Numbered from the stretch's first letter, positions 1 through 15,824 are shown. The stretch is 64,000 bases of DNA from Lentilactobacillus farraginis DSM 18382 = JCM 14108 (GCF_000583655.1 NZ_BAKI01000001.1:120663-184662), one strand, 5' to 3'. Numbers and translations: made by a program. The notes: generated by a model not told the origin, from the letters alone.

Positions 1-1260
1 CATCAACTCGTTTGATTTCGGCGCCCAAACTTGCCAGCTTCTTATGGAAATTATGGTAACCCCGATCAAGGTATTGCAGATTGCTGACCTGGGTGTATCC
101 CTTTGCGACAAGACCAGCAATTACCAGGCAGCGGCGGCCCGTAGATCAGTAGCGGCAACTTCCGCACCATTGAAGTCCGTTGGTCCGTCCATTACAACTG
201 TTCTACCGGAAATGGTATATTTGGCATTCATTCGCCGAAGTTCTTCCATATGCATGAAACGGTTTTCAAAAACAGTTTCCGTCATCGAACTATTACCATC
301 AGCCGCTAATTGTAAAATTGTCATCTGGGGCTGCATATCAGTTGGAAACCCGGGATGTGGCAGCGTTTTGACATCAACCGGCTTTAAATGTTCCGGGCCA
401 ATCACCCGGATTCCGGCATCTGTTTCAGTAATCGAAACCCCCATCTCACGCATCTTCAGAATCAATGGCTTGTTGTGCTCGGCAATGGCATCTTCAACCA
501 AGACATCACCCTTGGTTACAGCAGCAGCAATCATAAAAGTTCCGGCTTCAATCCGATCCTGGACAACTGCGTGGTCGGTTCCATGTAGTTTGGAGACACC
601 CTGGATTCGAATTTGCTCGGTTCCTGCTCCAACAACATTAGCCCCCATCTTATTGAGGACGTTAGCCAAATCAACAATCTCAGGTTCACGGGCCGCATTT
701 TGAATAACCGTTTTCCCAGCTGCTAAAGTAGCAGCCATCATAATATTCTGAGTGGCTCCCACGCTTGGGAAATCTAAATAGATGTCAGTCCCAATAAGCC
801 CGTTAGGTGCAGTTGCTTCAACATAGCCGTCATGCTGTTCAATTGTTGCTCCTAGTGCCTCAAAGCCCTTCAAATGTAAATCAATTGGCCTGGAACCAAT
901 TGCACAGCCGCCTGGCAAGGCAACTTTTGCCCGTCCCAAACGGGCTAATAACGGCCCCATTACTACAATTGAAGCCCGCATTTTTGAAACATATTCAAAC
1001 GGTGCTTCGCTTGAAAGACCGGTAGATGCATCAAAAGTAATTTGATTACGTGATTCATCAAAATCAACTTTTACGTTTAAAAACCGTAACACGTTATTCA
1101 TCGTGTAAACATCTGATAATAGTGGTACGTTTGAAATTGTGGTTTGATCTTCACTCGCCAGAATCGTAGCAGCTTGAATTGGCAACACCGCATTCTTTGC
1201 CCCGTCAATATGTACTCTTCCCTTTAACGGCTTCCCGCCATGTACAATAATTTTTTCCAC
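1..1260 (-). CDS. murA: UDP-N-acetylglucosamine 1-carboxyvinyltransferase, 3' end cut by window edge, frameshifted
   Basis: First committed step of peptidoglycan precursor synthesis in the cytoplasm: transfers enolpyruvate from PEP to UDP-GlcNAc. The start [14 protein letters not shown] and the two-lobed EPT fold repeats are clear. The active-site loop is visible as [11 protein letters not shown] with its conserved Cys. As written the frame stops after DLRAAAAW at about position 121, but the next frame continues with the expected tail ([10 protein letters not shown]..., [10 protein letters not shown]) to the window edge. Adding one C (G on the plus strand) near 126-128 restores it, so I treat it as one intact gene with a probable sequencing deletion. 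It follows the ATP synthase operon and DUF1146, the standard Lactobacillaceae order. Confidence 0.93.
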
Positions 1261-1276
1261 AAGAACGCCTCCTACG

Positions 1277-1507
1277 TTATTTGATTAAATAAATTAAATT
1301 TTGAATATTAGTGATTACCGAGAGGAAAAACTGTGCGCAAGCATAACCAATCGCGATTGATAACAGTACGATCAACAGTTTTCCGGGCAACGCACGAAGA
1401 GGGATGTAACGTTCAATATGGATTTCCTGAACACTCCTAAACGCCATTGCAATAAATAGAAAATACGTAACAAGTGTTACGATGGCTTGGATGCCAATCA
1501 TTTTCAT
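1277..1507 (-). CDS. DUF1146 family small membrane protein
   Basis: A 76-residue protein of two hydrophobic helices (about residues 8-24 and 43-70) with a basic stretch between them, matching the DUF1146 (YwzB-like) proteins that sit between atpC and murA in many Firmicutes. Function is unknown. I chose the ATG at 1507 because it lies about 7 bases after a GGGGG ribosome-binding site; a TTG one codon upstream is less likely. It reads directly into murA (16-base gap) so the two are probably co-transcribed. Confidence 0.8.
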   Translation of the reverse strand: MKMIGIQAIVTLVTYFLFIAMAFRSVQEIHIERYIPLRALPGKLLIVLLSIAIGYACAQFFLSVITNIQNLIYLIK

Positions 1508-1532
1508 CAAAATTCCCCCAATTCACTGACAA

Positions 1533-1604
1533 CTATATCATAAAGACGGAAACTTGTCTCATTTTTCCGCGCTTTTTTAGAAAAAGTGTGCGTTTTCTCA
1601 TCAT
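1533..1604 (-). CDS. Possible 23-residue basic leader peptide upstream of DUF1146
   Basis: A short open frame starts with ATG ATG exactly 6 bases after a perfect GGAGG and encodes 23 residues rich in Lys and Arg (MMRKRTLFLKK, then RGKMRQ), ending 25 bases before the DUF1146 start. No family is recognised. It could be a leader peptide, or chance in a 5' untranslated region. Confidence 0.3.
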   Translation of the reverse strand: MMRKRTLFLKKRGKMRQVSVFMI

Positions 1605-1733
1605 ATCGATCCTCCAGGAAATCCCTTGTCAACAGCCGTTCATCACAACAAATGACCCACGATGATGGATTTGTTCAACCACACACATTGTTCCCGTTTG
1701 CCGAAGACTAATCGGATTCCTATATATTAACAG

Positions 1734-1774
1734 ATAAAAAAAGGCCGAAGCAAGAATAATGATTGCTTCGGTCA
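1734..1774 (-). terminator. Rho-independent terminator of the ATP synthase operon
   Basis: An 11-base stem (ggccgaagcaa / ttgcttcggtc, one G-U pair) with a 9-base loop followed on the minus strand by seven U. It lies just after atpC and separates the atp operon from DUF1146-murA. Confidence 0.85.
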
Positions 1775-1789
1775 CACAAATAATTTTAT

Positions 1790-2209
1790 TTATTTTTTTG
1801 CAACATTGATCCGGTTAACAGCTCTCCGTAACGCAACCTGAGCTCGATCCAGCGCAGCTTTGTCATTTTTTTGACGAGCTTCGGCAATCAATCTCTGGGC
1901 ACGTTGACGAGCGCTTTCTGCCCGGGCAACATCAATATCACTTTGATTTTCGGCACTATCAGCCACAATCGTTGCAGTGTTATTTGAGAATTCAATAAAA
2001 CCGCCATTAACAGCAATTTCATCTTCCTCGTTACCATGTTTAACCCGAGTTTCATCAACATCAAGGGTTGCAATGATTGGCACATGATTAGCCATGATTC
2101 CAAGTTGTCCCGATTGTGTTGAAACAACTATCATGTCAGCAGCACTATGCTCGTAAACTTTTCCATCGGGAGTCACAATATTAATGTTAATAACTGAACT
2201 ATCAGCCAA
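1790..2209 (-). CDS. atpC: ATP synthase F1 epsilon subunit
   Basis: Central-stalk subunit that couples rotation to the F1 head and can inhibit hydrolysis. The 139-residue length is normal. The N-terminal beta-sandwich is visible (VTPDGKVYEH, GQLGIMANHVPIIATL, then GGFIEFSNN) followed by the C-terminal helical hairpin rich in Ala, Arg and Glu. Last gene of the atp operon, 14 bases after atpD and directly before the operon terminator. Confidence 0.95.
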   Translation of the reverse strand: MADSSVININIVTPDGKVYEHSAADMIVVSTQSGQLGIMANHVPIIATLDVDETRVKHGNEEDEIAVNGGFIEFSNNTATIVADSAENQSDIDVARAESARQRAQRLIAEARQKNDKAALDRAQVALRRAVNRINVAKK

Positions 2210-2223
2210 TTAAACTCCCTCCC

Positions 2224-4594
<2,371 letters not shown>

Positions 4595-4616
4595 GTAATC
4601 TCACCCTCCTTAAAAA

Positions 4617-6751
<2,135 letters not shown>

Positions 6752-6755
<4 letters not shown>

Positions 6756-7261
6756 TTCTGCTTACCCAACCCTTCAATATAAGAATCGACCAGCCCTTTT
6801 TGATCTTGTTCATTCAATTCTTTTGAAATGATCTTGGATGCAATTTCAATTGAAAGGCTTGCCACATCTTTACGAGAATTAGCCAAAGCTTCTTGTCGCT
6901 GTTGTTCAATATCCTTTTCAGCAGAACTCTTAAGATTGGATGCTTCTTGACGAGCATCTTCAACAATTTGTTCACGTTGTCTCTGACCGTTCTGTTTGGC
7001 AGTGTTGATAAGGCTGTTGGCATCTTCACGCGTCTTGGCCAGTTCGGCCTGACGTTTTTGCGCAAGTTCAGCTGCCTTGTCACGAGATTCTTTTGCAGAA
7101 TCAATATCATTGGCAATCTTATCCGAACGGTTTTGCATCATCTTAGTAATCGGCTTCCATGCGACTAATTTGATCAGATACATCAAAATTAAGAAACTGA
7201 TCATGACAAACACCATGTCACCGGTATAAAGCTGAGCTCCAACTACCGAATATGAAAACAT
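6752..7261 (-). CDS. atpF: ATP synthase Fo b subunit
   Basis: Peripheral stalk. One N-terminal membrane helix (about residues 15-33, [18 protein letters not shown]) followed by the conserved WKPI and a long charged coiled coil (about residues 45-140), the standard architecture at 169 residues. Overlaps atpH by ATGA, indicating translational coupling. Confidence 0.95.
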
Positions 7262-7305
7262 TAATTGGCACCTCCTTCTGGGTTATTTTAACTATACTAG
7301 CTTGA

Positions 7306-7533
<228 letters not shown>

Positions 7534-7547
7534 TTAAAAATATCTTG

Positions 7548-8270
7548 TTATACTTCTTCTACCTCAATCTTTTGGGAAATATAAACAGACGATAACGTTA
7601 CAAACACATATGCCTGAATACATGAAATAAAGACTGAGAAGCCTTGCCAGATCAGTTCAAGTGGCAGCATTCCTATCCACATGACCGGTCCACCACCAGT
7701 TGCCATTCCGGTAATCATCGTCAGAAGCATTTCCCCTGACAGAATATTACCAAACAGTCGTAATCCCAGTGTTAGGAAGTTGGTGAATTCCTCAAAAAGA
7801 TTGACGATTAAGAATAGCTTAAACGGTTTGAGATAATTCTCAAAATGTTTCTTATAACCTAATTTCCGGACACCCAAAAATTGCGCAAGTGTCAAGGTCA
7901 TAAGAGAAAAGGTCATCGTCACAACCGGATCAGAAGTCGGGCTTTTTACATACGTAATGCCTGAGACGTCGACGTGCAAAAACAATCCCATGTTATTGGC
8001 AACCAATAAGAACATGAACAATGTAAAGCCCCACAAGCCTAACATTTTACTTGCTTCTCCGGGAACTGAACTACCCACAATACCGTTGGTAAAATCAACG
8101 GCATATTCCAGAACGTTTTGTGCCTTTCCGGGTTTCATTGTAATGTGCCTGGAAAGGGCAAAGACCAGCGCTAAAACGATCAAACAAGCGAGTAAAATTG
8201 AAATCATGTTACCTGCGTTAAACGTCAGTCCTAAGAATGTAAAAGTATGATTAGACCCTCCAATGGACAT
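7548..8270 (-). CDS. atpB: ATP synthase Fo a subunit
   Basis: Stator channel subunit, 240 residues with five to six membrane helices. The essential Arg is in the segment LGLRLFGNILSGEM. First gene of the operon; no atpI-like gene precedes it in the gap to upp. Confidence 0.95.
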   Translation of the reverse strand: MSIGGSNHTFTFLGLTFNAGNMISILLACLIVLALVFALSRHITMKPGKAQNVLEYAVDFTNGIVGSSVPGEASKMLGLWGFTLFMFLLVANNMGLFLHVDVSGITYVKSPTSDPVVTMTFSLMTLTLAQFLGVRKLGYKKHFENYLKPFKLFLIVNLFEEFTNFLTLGLRLFGNILSGEMLLTMITGMATGGGPVMWIGMLPLELIWQGFSVFISCIQAYVFVTLSSVYISQKIEVEEV

Positions 8271-8432
8271 TCAAATCTCACCTCTTTCTACGACATAATC
8301 TACGCAAGCTAATCAATCTGGTTATTCGGTCGGGAAGACATTAATACCAAAGTGAACTTTGCGATGGTAATGAATACATCTCAGCATCCAAATACAATTG
8401 AAACTATACCACCATTCATTACAAAATTCAAA

Positions 8433-8462
8433 ACAATATTGACACGCTATGCATCCCGTCAA
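8433..8462 (-). promoter_or_regulatory. Predicted promoter of the atp operon
   Basis: On the minus strand a -35 TTGACG (8462-8457) is followed after 18 bases by TATTGT (8438-8433), about 165 bases before atpB. It lies within the 384-base gap 8271-8654, in which I see no gene. Confidence 0.45.
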
Positions 8463-8582
8463 ACTAAGGGATCAGCCTAACTTACAACGTCTTGTCACAT
8501 CGTAAAGTTGAAAACAAAATGAAAGGGCCCATACCGTTAATTACTTTTCAGAATAAACGGTCAGCTTTAAAAAGCTAATATT

Positions 8583-8611
8583 TTTTTACCACTTCATTCT
8601 CAACCCGTCAA
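8583..8611 (-). promoter_or_regulatory. Second possible promoter in the upp-atpB gap
   Basis: Minus-strand TTGACG (8611-8606), a 17-base spacer and TAAAAA (8588-8583). The -10 is weak. It would give a leader of about 300 bases to atpB. Confidence 0.3.
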
Positions 8612-8654
8612 CAAAATTTTAAAAATTGTGCGATAAAAGCCGCTGCCCTCGTGA

Positions 8655-9284
8655 TTATTTGGTTCCAAACAAGCGATCACCGGCATCACCAAGTCCGGGA
8701 ACAATGTAGCCCTTCTCATTTAATTTTTGATCCAGCGCAGCCGTGTAGATATCCACATCCGGATGTGCCTTTTGAAGCGCTTTAACGCCTTCTGGTGCGG
8801 CTACCAGGCAAACAAATTTGATATTTGATGCCCCCCGCTTTTTCAATGCTTCAATGGCCATGATTGAAGAGCCACCAGTTGCCAACATTGGATCAACCAC
8901 AAAAATTTGCCGTTGATCAATATCAGACGGCAATTTTACAAAATACTCATGAGGCTCCAGTGTCTTCTCGTCACGATACATCCCGATGTGACCTACCTTG
9001 GCTGCTGGAATTAAATCCAAAATGCCATCAACCATTCCAATTCCCGCACGCAGAATTGGAACGATTGCGACTTTTTTACCAGAAATCTGTTTTGCGTGCG
9101 CGATACCTTCTGGGGTTTGAACGTCAACGTCTTCCAAAGGCATATCGCGAGTAACTTCAAACGCCATTAAATTTGCAATTTCATTAACAATTTCCCGAAA
9201 TTCTTTTGTTCCGCAATTCTTATCCCTGATAATTGTCAATTTATGCTGAATTAACGGATGATCCATGACTTGAAACTTACCCAT
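8655..9284 (-). CDS. upp: Uracil phosphoribosyltransferase
   Basis: Converts uracil and PRPP to UMP in pyrimidine salvage. The start [16 protein letters not shown] at 9284 follows AGGAG by 8 bases and gives the usual 209 residues. The PRPP loop is [11 protein letters not shown] and the uracil-binding C-terminus [14 protein letters not shown] is intact. It precedes the atp operon, as in other lactobacilli. Confidence 0.97.
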   Translation of the reverse strand: MGKFQVMDHPLIQHKLTIIRDKNCGTKEFREIVNEIANLMAFEVTRDMPLEDVDVQTPEGIAHAKQISGKKVAIVPILRAGIGMVDGILDLIPAAKVGHIGMYRDEKTLEPHEYFVKLPSDIDQRQIFVVDPMLATGGSSIMAIEALKKRGASNIKFVCLVAAPEGVKALQKAHPDVDIYTAALDQKLNEKGYIVPGLGDAGDRLFGTK

Positions 9285-9344
9285 TATTCCCACTCCTTTT
9301 TTTATTTCTAGATAATTGTATCACACATGCAAGCCCCAAATTCA

Positions 9345-9380
9345 TAAAAAAAGACCGAAACCACAATTAGTTTCGGGCTT
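9345..9380 (-). terminator. Terminator after glyA
   Basis: Stem ccgaaac / gtttcgg with a short loop followed on the minus strand by a run of seven U; ends the prfA-prmC-sua5-glyA run before upp. Confidence 0.75.
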
Positions 9381-9464
9381 GGCCAATTAACGACCGGTAG
9401 TTATTTAAATAATCTTAATAAAGTTATCAACAACATTGTAACCAACTTTTCAAAAAGGCCAAAG

Positions 9465-10712
9465 TTAGTCCAGTGGATGTTTTTCTGTTAATTGTTCAAC
9501 TTTTGCAGCAACATCCTTTAAATTATTGTCATCTTGAGGTGCTTTAATAACTTGTAAAATCAATCGGGCAACCTGACGAGCATCTTCTTCATCAAAACCA
9601 CGGGTTGTGATTGCAGGTGTTCCAATTCGCAGACCACTGGTTTTCGAAGGTGGCAATGGATCATTGGGGATCGATTCCTTATTAGTTGTAATATGAACCG
9701 TATCCAGAATATTTTGAAGATCTTTACCATTTAGACCAGCTTGTGTCAAATTTAAAGTCATTAAATGATTATCTGTGCCACCGGTTAAAACAGAGACATT
9801 ATCGGCAGCTTGGAAAACAGCAGCCATCGCTTGTGCGTTCTTAATAATCTTTGCAGCATAATCTTTAAATGAGGGTTGCAGGTCTTCGTAAAAAGCAGCA
9901 GCTTTACCGGCAATAACATGTTCCAATGGGCCACCCTGACTGCCGGGGAATACGGCAGAATTAAGTTTCTTGGCATACTTTTGCTTAGCCAAAATAAGGC
10001 CGCCACGAGGGCCGCGAAGGGTCTTGTGCGTCGTTGTCGTTACAACATCGGCCACCGGAACCGGATTTGGATGAAGACCAGCCGCAACCAGACCGGCAAT
10101 GTGCGCCATATCAACCATCAGATAAGCGCCAACCGAATCCGCAATCTCGCGGAACTTATCCCAATCAATAATCCGACTATATGCTGAAGCGCCGGCGATA
10201 ATTAATTTCGGCTGAACATCCTGTGCAATTTTGGCAACTTGGTCATAATCAATCAATTGCGTTTTGGGATCCAGTTCATAAGAGTATGAATCATAAAGCT
10301 TTCCAGAAAAGCTGACTTTGGCACCATGACTTAAATGGCCACCTGCATCAAGGCCCATCCCCAAGATTTTATCTCCCGGTTTTAATAAGGCTGCATAGAC
10401 CGCCTGGTTTGCCTGAGAGCCGGAATGTGGCTGAACGTTCGCATATTCAGCACCGAATAATTCCTTAGCCCGGTCAATAGCAAGTTGCTCAACAACGTCG
10501 ATAAATTCACAACCGCCATAATAACGGCGACCCGGATACCCTTCGGCATATTTGTTGGTTAAAACCGATCCCTGGGCAGCCCGAACGGCATTTGAAACAA
10601 TGTTCTCAGAAGCAATCAATTCAATATTATGCTCCTGACGGTTTTCTTCCTTTGCGATTGCATCCCATAGTTCGGGATCTTCCTGCTTGTAATCGTAATT
10701 CAACTGCAACAC
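9465..10712 (-). CDS. glyA: Serine hydroxymethyltransferase
   Basis: PLP enzyme that interconverts serine and glycine, loading one-carbon units on tetrahydrofolate. The PLP lysine motif [16 protein letters not shown] is complete, as are the N-terminal [11 protein letters not shown] and the PGRRYYGG segments. 415 residues, normal length. It lies downstream of prfA-prmC-sua5, an arrangement common in Firmicutes. Confidence 0.97.
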   Translation of the reverse strand: MLQLNYDYKQEDPELWDAIAKEENRQEHNIELIASENIVSNAVRAAQGSVLTNKYAEGYPGRRYYGGCEFIDVVEQLAIDRAKELFGAEYANVQPHSGSQANQAVYAALLKPGDKILGMGLDAGGHLSHGAKVSFSGKLYDSYSYELDPKTQLIDYDQVAKIAQDVQPKLIIAGASAYSRIIDWDKFREIADSVGAYLMVDMAHIAGLVAAGLHPNPVPVADVVTTTTHKTLRGPRGGLILAKQKYAKKLNSAVFPGSQGGPLEHVIAGKAAAFYEDLQPSFKDYAAKIIKNAQAMAAVFQAADNVSVLTGGTDNHLMTLNLTQAGLNGKDLQNILDTVHITTNKESIPNDPLPPSKTSGLRIGTPAITTRGFDEEDARQVARLILQVIKAPQDDNNLKDVAAKVEQLTEKHPLD

Positions 10713-10742
10713 CTCATCATTTTTTTATTTGGTATATATTGA

Positions 10743-11765
10743 TTATAACTGCTTGAAATGCATTTGCCCAGCGGATTTATTAAGTCTGTTCATATAAGCC
10801 TCGGCAATCCCAGACGGCTTAAGGCCTTGCGTAAAAATAATTTTTATTTCAGGGTGATTATCGAATTCCCGAAGATCTGCGAACAAATCATGGCTTGCCG
10901 TTCGGGAATTGCTGCCTAGTGTTATAATCTGAGCGTTCATTGGCCAATCAATTGATGAGATAATATTATCGAACGCCATTACGCCAATTGGCTGGGGATG
11001 TTTTTCAATCCACTTGGCAACATCCAACCAACTGTCATCCGGATCAACAATGTAAACCTGGGCATTGGGCGCGTAATGCTTATACTTCATGCCCGGTGCC
11101 TTGGGAGTCTGATCGGTTCCTACGTGATGTCGCTCATCCATCACGTTTCTATGAATTACTGCTTCGATATCCGCTTTGGTAACTGCTCCCGGCCGTAAAA
11201 TTGACGGTGTTTCAACTGACATATCCAGGACCGTTGATTCTACCCCAACAGTTGTTGGCCCGTCATCTAAAATTGCCGCAATTTTCCCATTCAAATCGTG
11301 AAAGACATGTTGGGCAGTTGTCGGGCTGGGTTTACCGGAAGTGTTTGCCGACGGTCCGACAATTGGCACCCCCGCTTTGGTAATCAGGTCAAGCGTTAGT
11401 TGATTCTTAGGAAATCGAAAAGCAGCCGTACTCAAGCCACCGGTTACTGCTTTGGAAAGTACGTTGGGCTTTAAATTAAAAATCATCGTCAAAGACCCCG
11501 GCCAAAATTTGTCAATTAACTTTTGTGCATCTTCACTGATATTCGCAGCATATTTTTTAACCATTTCTTCTGAAGAAACGGTCACGATAAGTGGGTTGTC
11601 ACTCGGACGTCCTTTAGCAGCATATACCTTTTTTACTGCCGCTTCGTTAGTCGCGTCGGCTCCCAAGCCGTAAACCGTTTCGGTTGGAAATGAAACCAAC
11701 TCGCCTTGGCGAATAAATGCCGCGGCCTGATCCAGCTGGTCCCTGGTTAACATTTGTGTTTTCAT
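10743..11765 (-). CDS. L-threonylcarbamoyladenylate synthase (Sua5/YwlC type)
   Basis: Makes threonylcarbamoyl-AMP for the t6A37 modification of tRNAs reading ANN codons. The N-terminal YrdC domain is recognised by FPTETVYGLGADAT and by KGRPSDNPLIV and VPIVGPSANTSGKPSPT. A C-terminal Sua5 domain (about residues 210-335) makes this the long form at 340 residues. The stop is 2 bases before glyA's upstream neighbour region and its start lies 2 bases after prmC, so the genes are surely co-transcribed. Confidence 0.93.
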   Translation of the reverse strand: MKTQMLTRDQLDQAAAFIRQGELVSFPTETVYGLGADATNEAAVKKVYAAKGRPSDNPLIVTVSSEEMVKKYAANISEDAQKLIDKFWPGSLTMIFNLKPNVLSKAVTGGLSTAAFRFPKNQLTLDLITKAGVPIVGPSANTSGKPSPTTAQHVFHDLNGKIAAILDDGPTTVGVESTVLDMSVETPSILRPGAVTKADIEAVIHRNVMDERHHVGTDQTPKAPGMKYKHYAPNAQVYIVDPDDSWLDVAKWIEKHPQPIGVMAFDNIISSIDWPMNAQIITLGSNSRTASHDLFADLREFDNHPEIKIIFTQGLKPSGIAEAYMNRLNKSAGQMHFKQL

Positions 11766-11767
11766 TA

Positions 11768-12628
11768 TTAATTTTCCTTTCTAAGTTCAATCATTCGTTG
11801 GTGCCCGGAGACATCGTGTCTGGTCGTCACAACTGCCTTTGGAACGGTTGAAAATAACCGACTAACCGCCATTTCCTGGTGAAAGCCGATCTCGACAAAT
11901 AATCGACCGCCCGGCTTTAAATGGATGTCAATGCCGGCAGCTATTTTTTTATAAACTGCCAAACCATTATCAGCCGCAAATAAAGCAAGCTTTGGTTCGT
12001 TATTTAACACGCTTTCATCCATATAAGCCGTTTCTGATGATGAAATATATGGTGGATTTGAAATAATCAAGTCAAAGCGGTCTTTAATCGTCTCAAAAAC
12101 GTCACTTAAAATCAAATTTAAATGAACGCCTTGATTCCGAGCGTTTTGTGAAGCAACCGCCAACGCCGCTTCTGAAATGTCACTGGCAGTCAACTGCCAG
12201 GCCGGTCGATTTTTTTTGAGGGCAATCGCAATCGCACCACTGCCCGTTCCAATATCCAGTACTTTCAAGGGTTGCATGCGATTTGACTCTGTTTCTTTTA
12301 AAATCCAGTCAATTAATTCCTCAGTTTCAACTCTGGGAATCAATACCGCCGGCGTCACCTTCAATGTCATACCATAAAAATCCGCCTGTTGAACAATATA
12401 TTGAACCGGCTCGCCATGAATCAATCGGTTCACATCATTTTGGAACCGGCGCCAATCCTTGGCAGTTAGTCGATCATGATAATGAACCAGCATTTCGGCT
12501 GTGGAAAAGCCAAACCGCTTTTGGATCAAGAAATCAATGTCGTACATATCAAGCTGCTTAATCGACTGAATACGAAAAGAAGCCCATTTCCGGGCTTCAA
12601 ACAAAGTTGGTTCTTCTAAATTATTCAT
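11768..12628 (-). CDS. prmC: Peptide chain release factor N5-glutamine methyltransferase
   Basis: Methylates the Gln of the GGQ motif in release factors. SAM-binding motif [15 protein letters not shown] and the catalytic NPPY (in [11 protein letters not shown]) are present with the N-terminal helical substrate domain. It overlaps the prfA stop by 8 bases, and prfA encodes its substrate, which supports the assignment. Confidence 0.95.
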   Translation of the reverse strand: MNNLEEPTLFEARKWASFRIQSIKQLDMYDIDFLIQKRFGFSTAEMLVHYHDRLTAKDWRRFQNDVNRLIHGEPVQYIVQQADFYGMTLKVTPAVLIPRVETEELIDWILKETESNRMQPLKVLDIGTGSGAIAIALKKNRPAWQLTASDISEAALAVASQNARNQGVHLNLILSDVFETIKDRFDLIISNPPYISSSETAYMDESVLNNEPKLALFAADNGLAVYKKIAAGIDIHLKPGGRLFVEIGFHQEMAVSRLFSTVPKAVVTTRHDVSGHQRMIELRKEN

Positions 12629-13706
12629 GCGTTAGATTCTCTAGTTTCTTAGCCTGGTCGGACAAAATCAACGCGTCGATAATGTCGTCGAGTTCGCCGT
12701 TCATTATTTTATCCAGTTTATTTAGGGTCAGCCCAATCCGATGATCGGTTACCCGATTTTGCGGATAGTTATAAGTCCGAATCCGCTCGGAGCGGTCCCC
12801 GGTACCGATAGCCGATTTTCGTTCAGCGTTATACTGGTCCTGCTCCTGTTGGGCGTAATAATCATAAACCCGGGCTTTTAAAATCTTCATGGCTTTTGCC
12901 CGATTTTGCTGCTGTGATCGTTCATCCTGCATCGCAACGACGATACCGGTTGGCAAATGCGTCATCCGAACAGCTGAAGAGGTTTTGTTAATATGCTGGC
13001 CACCGGCCCCTGATGAACGGTAAACATCCACCCGAATGTCTTTAGGATCGATATCAATATCAACATCCTCTTCTTCGGGCATCACACCAACAGTTGCAGT
13101 TGACGTATGAACCCTGCCGGCCGATTCAGTAACCGGCACCCGTTGAACCCGATGGGCACCGTTTTCATACTTTAATTTTGAATAAACTTTATCACCGGTG
13201 ATCATTAAAACAATTTCTTTAAAGCCACCGACCTCAGTTTCGTTTTTATCAACAATTTCAACTTTCCAGCCTTGCCGTTCAGCATATTTTGAGTACATCC
13301 CAAATAAATCGGCCGCAAATAAACTACCTTCATCGCCACCGGCAGCCCCGTGGATTTCCATAATAATATTTTTCTCATCATTAGGATCCTTGGGCAGCAG
13401 CATGACCTTCAACTGTTCTTCCAACTTGGCTTTTTGATCTTTAAAATCGGTAATTTCATCTTTGACCATTGTCTCCAAATCGGAATCGTCAATCTTTTCA
13501 CGAAGCATTTCTTCGTCATCGTCAAGCTGCTTGGAAATTTGTTTATACTTATTGTATGCCGCAACCGTGTCCCGCAACTCACCTTCTTCTTTGGAAAGCT
13601 TCATAAATTTTTGGGTATCAGCGATAATTTCCGGATCACTGATCAACTCGTTCAATTCATCATAGCGGTCCACAACGGCCTGTAATTTATCAAATATTTC
13701 GTCCAT
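12621..13706 (-). CDS. prfA: Peptide chain release factor 1
   Basis: Terminates translation at UAA and UAG. The GGQ loop ([17 protein letters not shown]) is intact and a stop-codon recognition region of RF1 type precedes it. 361 residues, as expected. Followed by prmC, overlapping. Confidence 0.96.
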   Translation of the reverse strand: MDEIFDKLQAVVDRYDELNELISDPEIIADTQKFMKLSKEEGELRDTVAAYNKYKQISKQLDDDEEMLREKIDDSDLETMVKDEITDFKDQKAKLEEQLKVMLLPKDPNDEKNIIMEIHGAAGGDEGSLFAADLFGMYSKYAERQGWKVEIVDKNETEVGGFKEIVLMITGDKVYSKLKYENGAHRVQRVPVTESAGRVHTSTATVGVMPEEEDVDIDIDPKDIRVDVYRSSGAGGQHINKTSSAVRMTHLPTGIVVAMQDERSQQQNRAKAMKILKARVYDYYAQQEQDQYNAERKSAIGTGDRSERIRTYNYPQNRVTDHRIGLTLNKLDKIMNGELDDIIDALILSDQAKKLENLTHE

Positions 13707-13724
13707 TGATAATTCCTCTCTTTG

Positions 13725-14297
13725 TTACTTCATCGGTGGATTGTAGTAATGACGCCGACACACGGGGTAATAGGATTCATTTCCCCCCATCTGAATCTGC
13801 TCACCCTCATAAACCGGCTTGCCATCGTGCAAGCGCAGGTTCATTGTTGCTTTTTTACCACAAAACCAACAAATTGTTTTCATTTCTTCGATTTTATCCG
13901 CATACAGCAACAAGTTCTCGGATCCCTCAAACAAATGATTTTGAAAATCATTTTTTAAGCCGAACGCAATCACCGGAATATGCAGTTCGTCAACAATCTG
14001 GGCCAGTTCAAAAACATGTTTCCGTTTTAAAAATTGTGCTTCATCAATCAACACACAACTGGCATGGGGATTGATTTCGAAAACCCGCTTAAAAACATTG
14101 GTATCATCATAAATTGAAATCGCCTTTCTTTCCAAGCCGATTCTTGATTCGATCATCCCCTGCTTCTCTCGGGTGTCAAGCGCGCTAGTCATAATAATAA
14201 CACTTTTGTTTTGTTCCTCATAGTTATGGGCAACCTTGATAATCTCAATAGTTTTGCCACTATTCATTGTGCCGTAGCGATAAAAGAGTTGAGCCAA
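13725..14297 (-). CDS. tdk: Thymidine kinase
   Basis: Phosphorylates thymidine to dTMP in salvage. The P-loop is YGTMNSGKT, the lid and zinc Cys pairs are seen in WFCGKKA and [10 protein letters not shown] prefer the TTG start at 14297 (protein beginning M-A-Q-L-F-Y-R-Y-G), which has GGTGG 5 bases upstream and matches the family; a GTG three codons upstream overlaps that site. It begins the minus-strand run tdk-prfA-prmC-sua5-glyA. Confidence 0.94.
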   Translation of the reverse strand: MAQLFYRYGTMNSGKTIEIIKVAHNYEEQNKSVIIMTSALDTREKQGMIESRIGLERKAISIYDDTNVFKRVFEINPHASCVLIDEAQFLKRKHVFELAQIVDELHIPVIAFGLKNDFQNHLFEGSENLLLYADKIEEMKTICWFCGKKATMNLRLHDGKPVYEGEQIQMGGNESYYPVCRRHYYNPPMK

Positions 14298-14477
14298 ATT
14301 TTCCACCTTTTTCCTTGAAAGCTTCTCCTCTATTATACAGATATTTGGCCGAATATCGATATCAACCTTAAAAATTGGCTGGATTCCACATATTTTTACC
14401 CGATTTAACCGCTATATGATAAACTAAGAGTTTGTTTATAAGAATTCGAAAGACTTCATTTAAAGGAGTAACCATTT

Positions 14478-15824
14478 ATGTCTTTGAAAAGTTCAATTGC
14501 AATGGCAGCCGGTAAGTCGTCTTACTGGTTTCTGCACACTTTTTTTAAAGGAGGCAGTTCACTGCCCGGTAAAATCACCAAAAGACTCGATCCGGACATC
14601 CTGGCAACTCTCGGACGAGACTATGATGTCATTGTTATTACCGGTACAAACGGGAAAACATTAACCACGGCATTAACCGTCCAAGTACTAAAAGAAAAGT
14701 ACGAAAATATTTTAACAAATCCAACCGGCTCCAATATGGAACAGGGGATCATTACAACGTTTCTGCACGCTGCCAAGGTAAAGGGGAAGCGACCATTAGC
14801 TGTTTTGGAGGTTGACGAAGCCAACGTCATCAAAGTGACCCAATATATCAAGCCAAAAGCATTTGTTTTTACCAATATTTTTCGGGATCAAATGGATCGC
14901 TATGGCGAGATTTATACGACTTATCAAAAAATTCTTAACGGTGTGGCACTGGCACCTAACGCCACCATTATTGCCAATGGCGATGCACCGATTTTTCATT
15001 CCAAACAGTTACCCAACCCCATCATCTATTACGGCTTTGATAATCAGCCAAGTGGCGACATTAAAGCAACCCCAAATACAGACGGCGTACTATGCCCGCA
15101 ATGTCAGCACATTCTTCACTACCACTTTATCAGTTATTCAAACCTGGGCGATTATTTCTGTCCAAACTGTGGATACAAACGGCCAAAATTGAATTTTGCT
15201 TTAAACAAAATCACCAATCTAACACCCAAGTCGTCCAGCTTTGAAATTGACGGTGAACCTATTAAAATTGACATAGGCGGTGTTTACAACATCTACAACG
15301 CATTAGCCGCCTATACGGTTGGCCGCTTTATGGGGGTCAGCCCGGCACAAACCAGACAGGCGTTCGAAAAAGATAAACGCATCTTTGGCCGTCAGGAAGA
15401 GATCAATATCGGTGGTAAACTGGTTACCCTGATTCTGGTAAAAAATCCGGTCGGTTTGAATCAAGTGATCGATATGATTTCAACGGATAAAGATCCATTT
15501 ACATTTATCGGGCTGTTGAATGCCAACTACGCGGATGGCATTGACACCAGTTGGATCTGGGACGGTGATTTTGAACGACTGCCAATGATGGCTATCAAGC
15601 AATTCATTACCGGCGGACAGCGCTATCGTGATATCACGTATCGCCTTCAGGTAGCCGGTGTTGATCCCAAGAAACACCTTGTTGAACCTGATTTGGATAA
15701 AGTCGTTGAAATGATTCCCAAAGCACCGACTAAAAAAGTTTATATATTGGCTACCTACACCGCGATGTTAAGTTTACGAAAAACATTCGCGGCCAAAGGC
15801 TTTATTAAAGGAGGAATGGGTTAA
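14478..15824 (+). CDS. murT: Lipid II isoglutaminyl synthase, MurT subunit
   Basis: Mur-ligase-like subunit that, with GatD, amidates the alpha-carboxyl of D-Glu in lipid II to D-iGln at the inner face of the membrane. The ATP loop ITGTNGKTLTT and the four-Cys zinc ribbon (CPQCQH ... CPNCGYKRP, about residues 205-227) are typical. 448 residues; the start has AAAGGAG 8 bases upstream. Followed by gatD with a one-base overlap (TAATG). Confidence 0.95.
   Translation: MSLKSSIAMAAGKSSYWFLHTFFKGGSSLPGKITKRLDPDILATLGRDYDVIVITGTNGKTLTTALTVQVLKEKYENILTNPTGSNMEQGIITTFLHAAKVKGKRPLAVLEVDEANVIKVTQYIKPKAFVFTNIFRDQMDRYGEIYTTYQKILNGVALAPNATIIANGDAPIFHSKQLPNPIIYYGFDNQPSGDIKATPNTDGVLCPQCQHILHYHFISYSNLGDYFCPNCGYKRPKLNFALNKITNLTPKSSSFEIDGEPIKIDIGGVYNIYNALAAYTVGRFMGVSPAQTRQAFEKDKRIFGRQEEINIGGKLVTLILVKNPVGLNQVIDMISTDKDPFTFIGLLNANYADGIDTSWIWDGDFERLPMMAIKQFITGGQRYRDITYRLQVAGVDPKKHLVEPDLDKVVEMIPKAPTKKVYILATYTAMLSLRKTFAAKGFIKGGMG

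Noticed and set aside
44..703. Long plus-strand frame opposite murA
   Set aside because: It mirrors the murA coding sequence in antisense, has no ribosome-binding site and no family resemblance.
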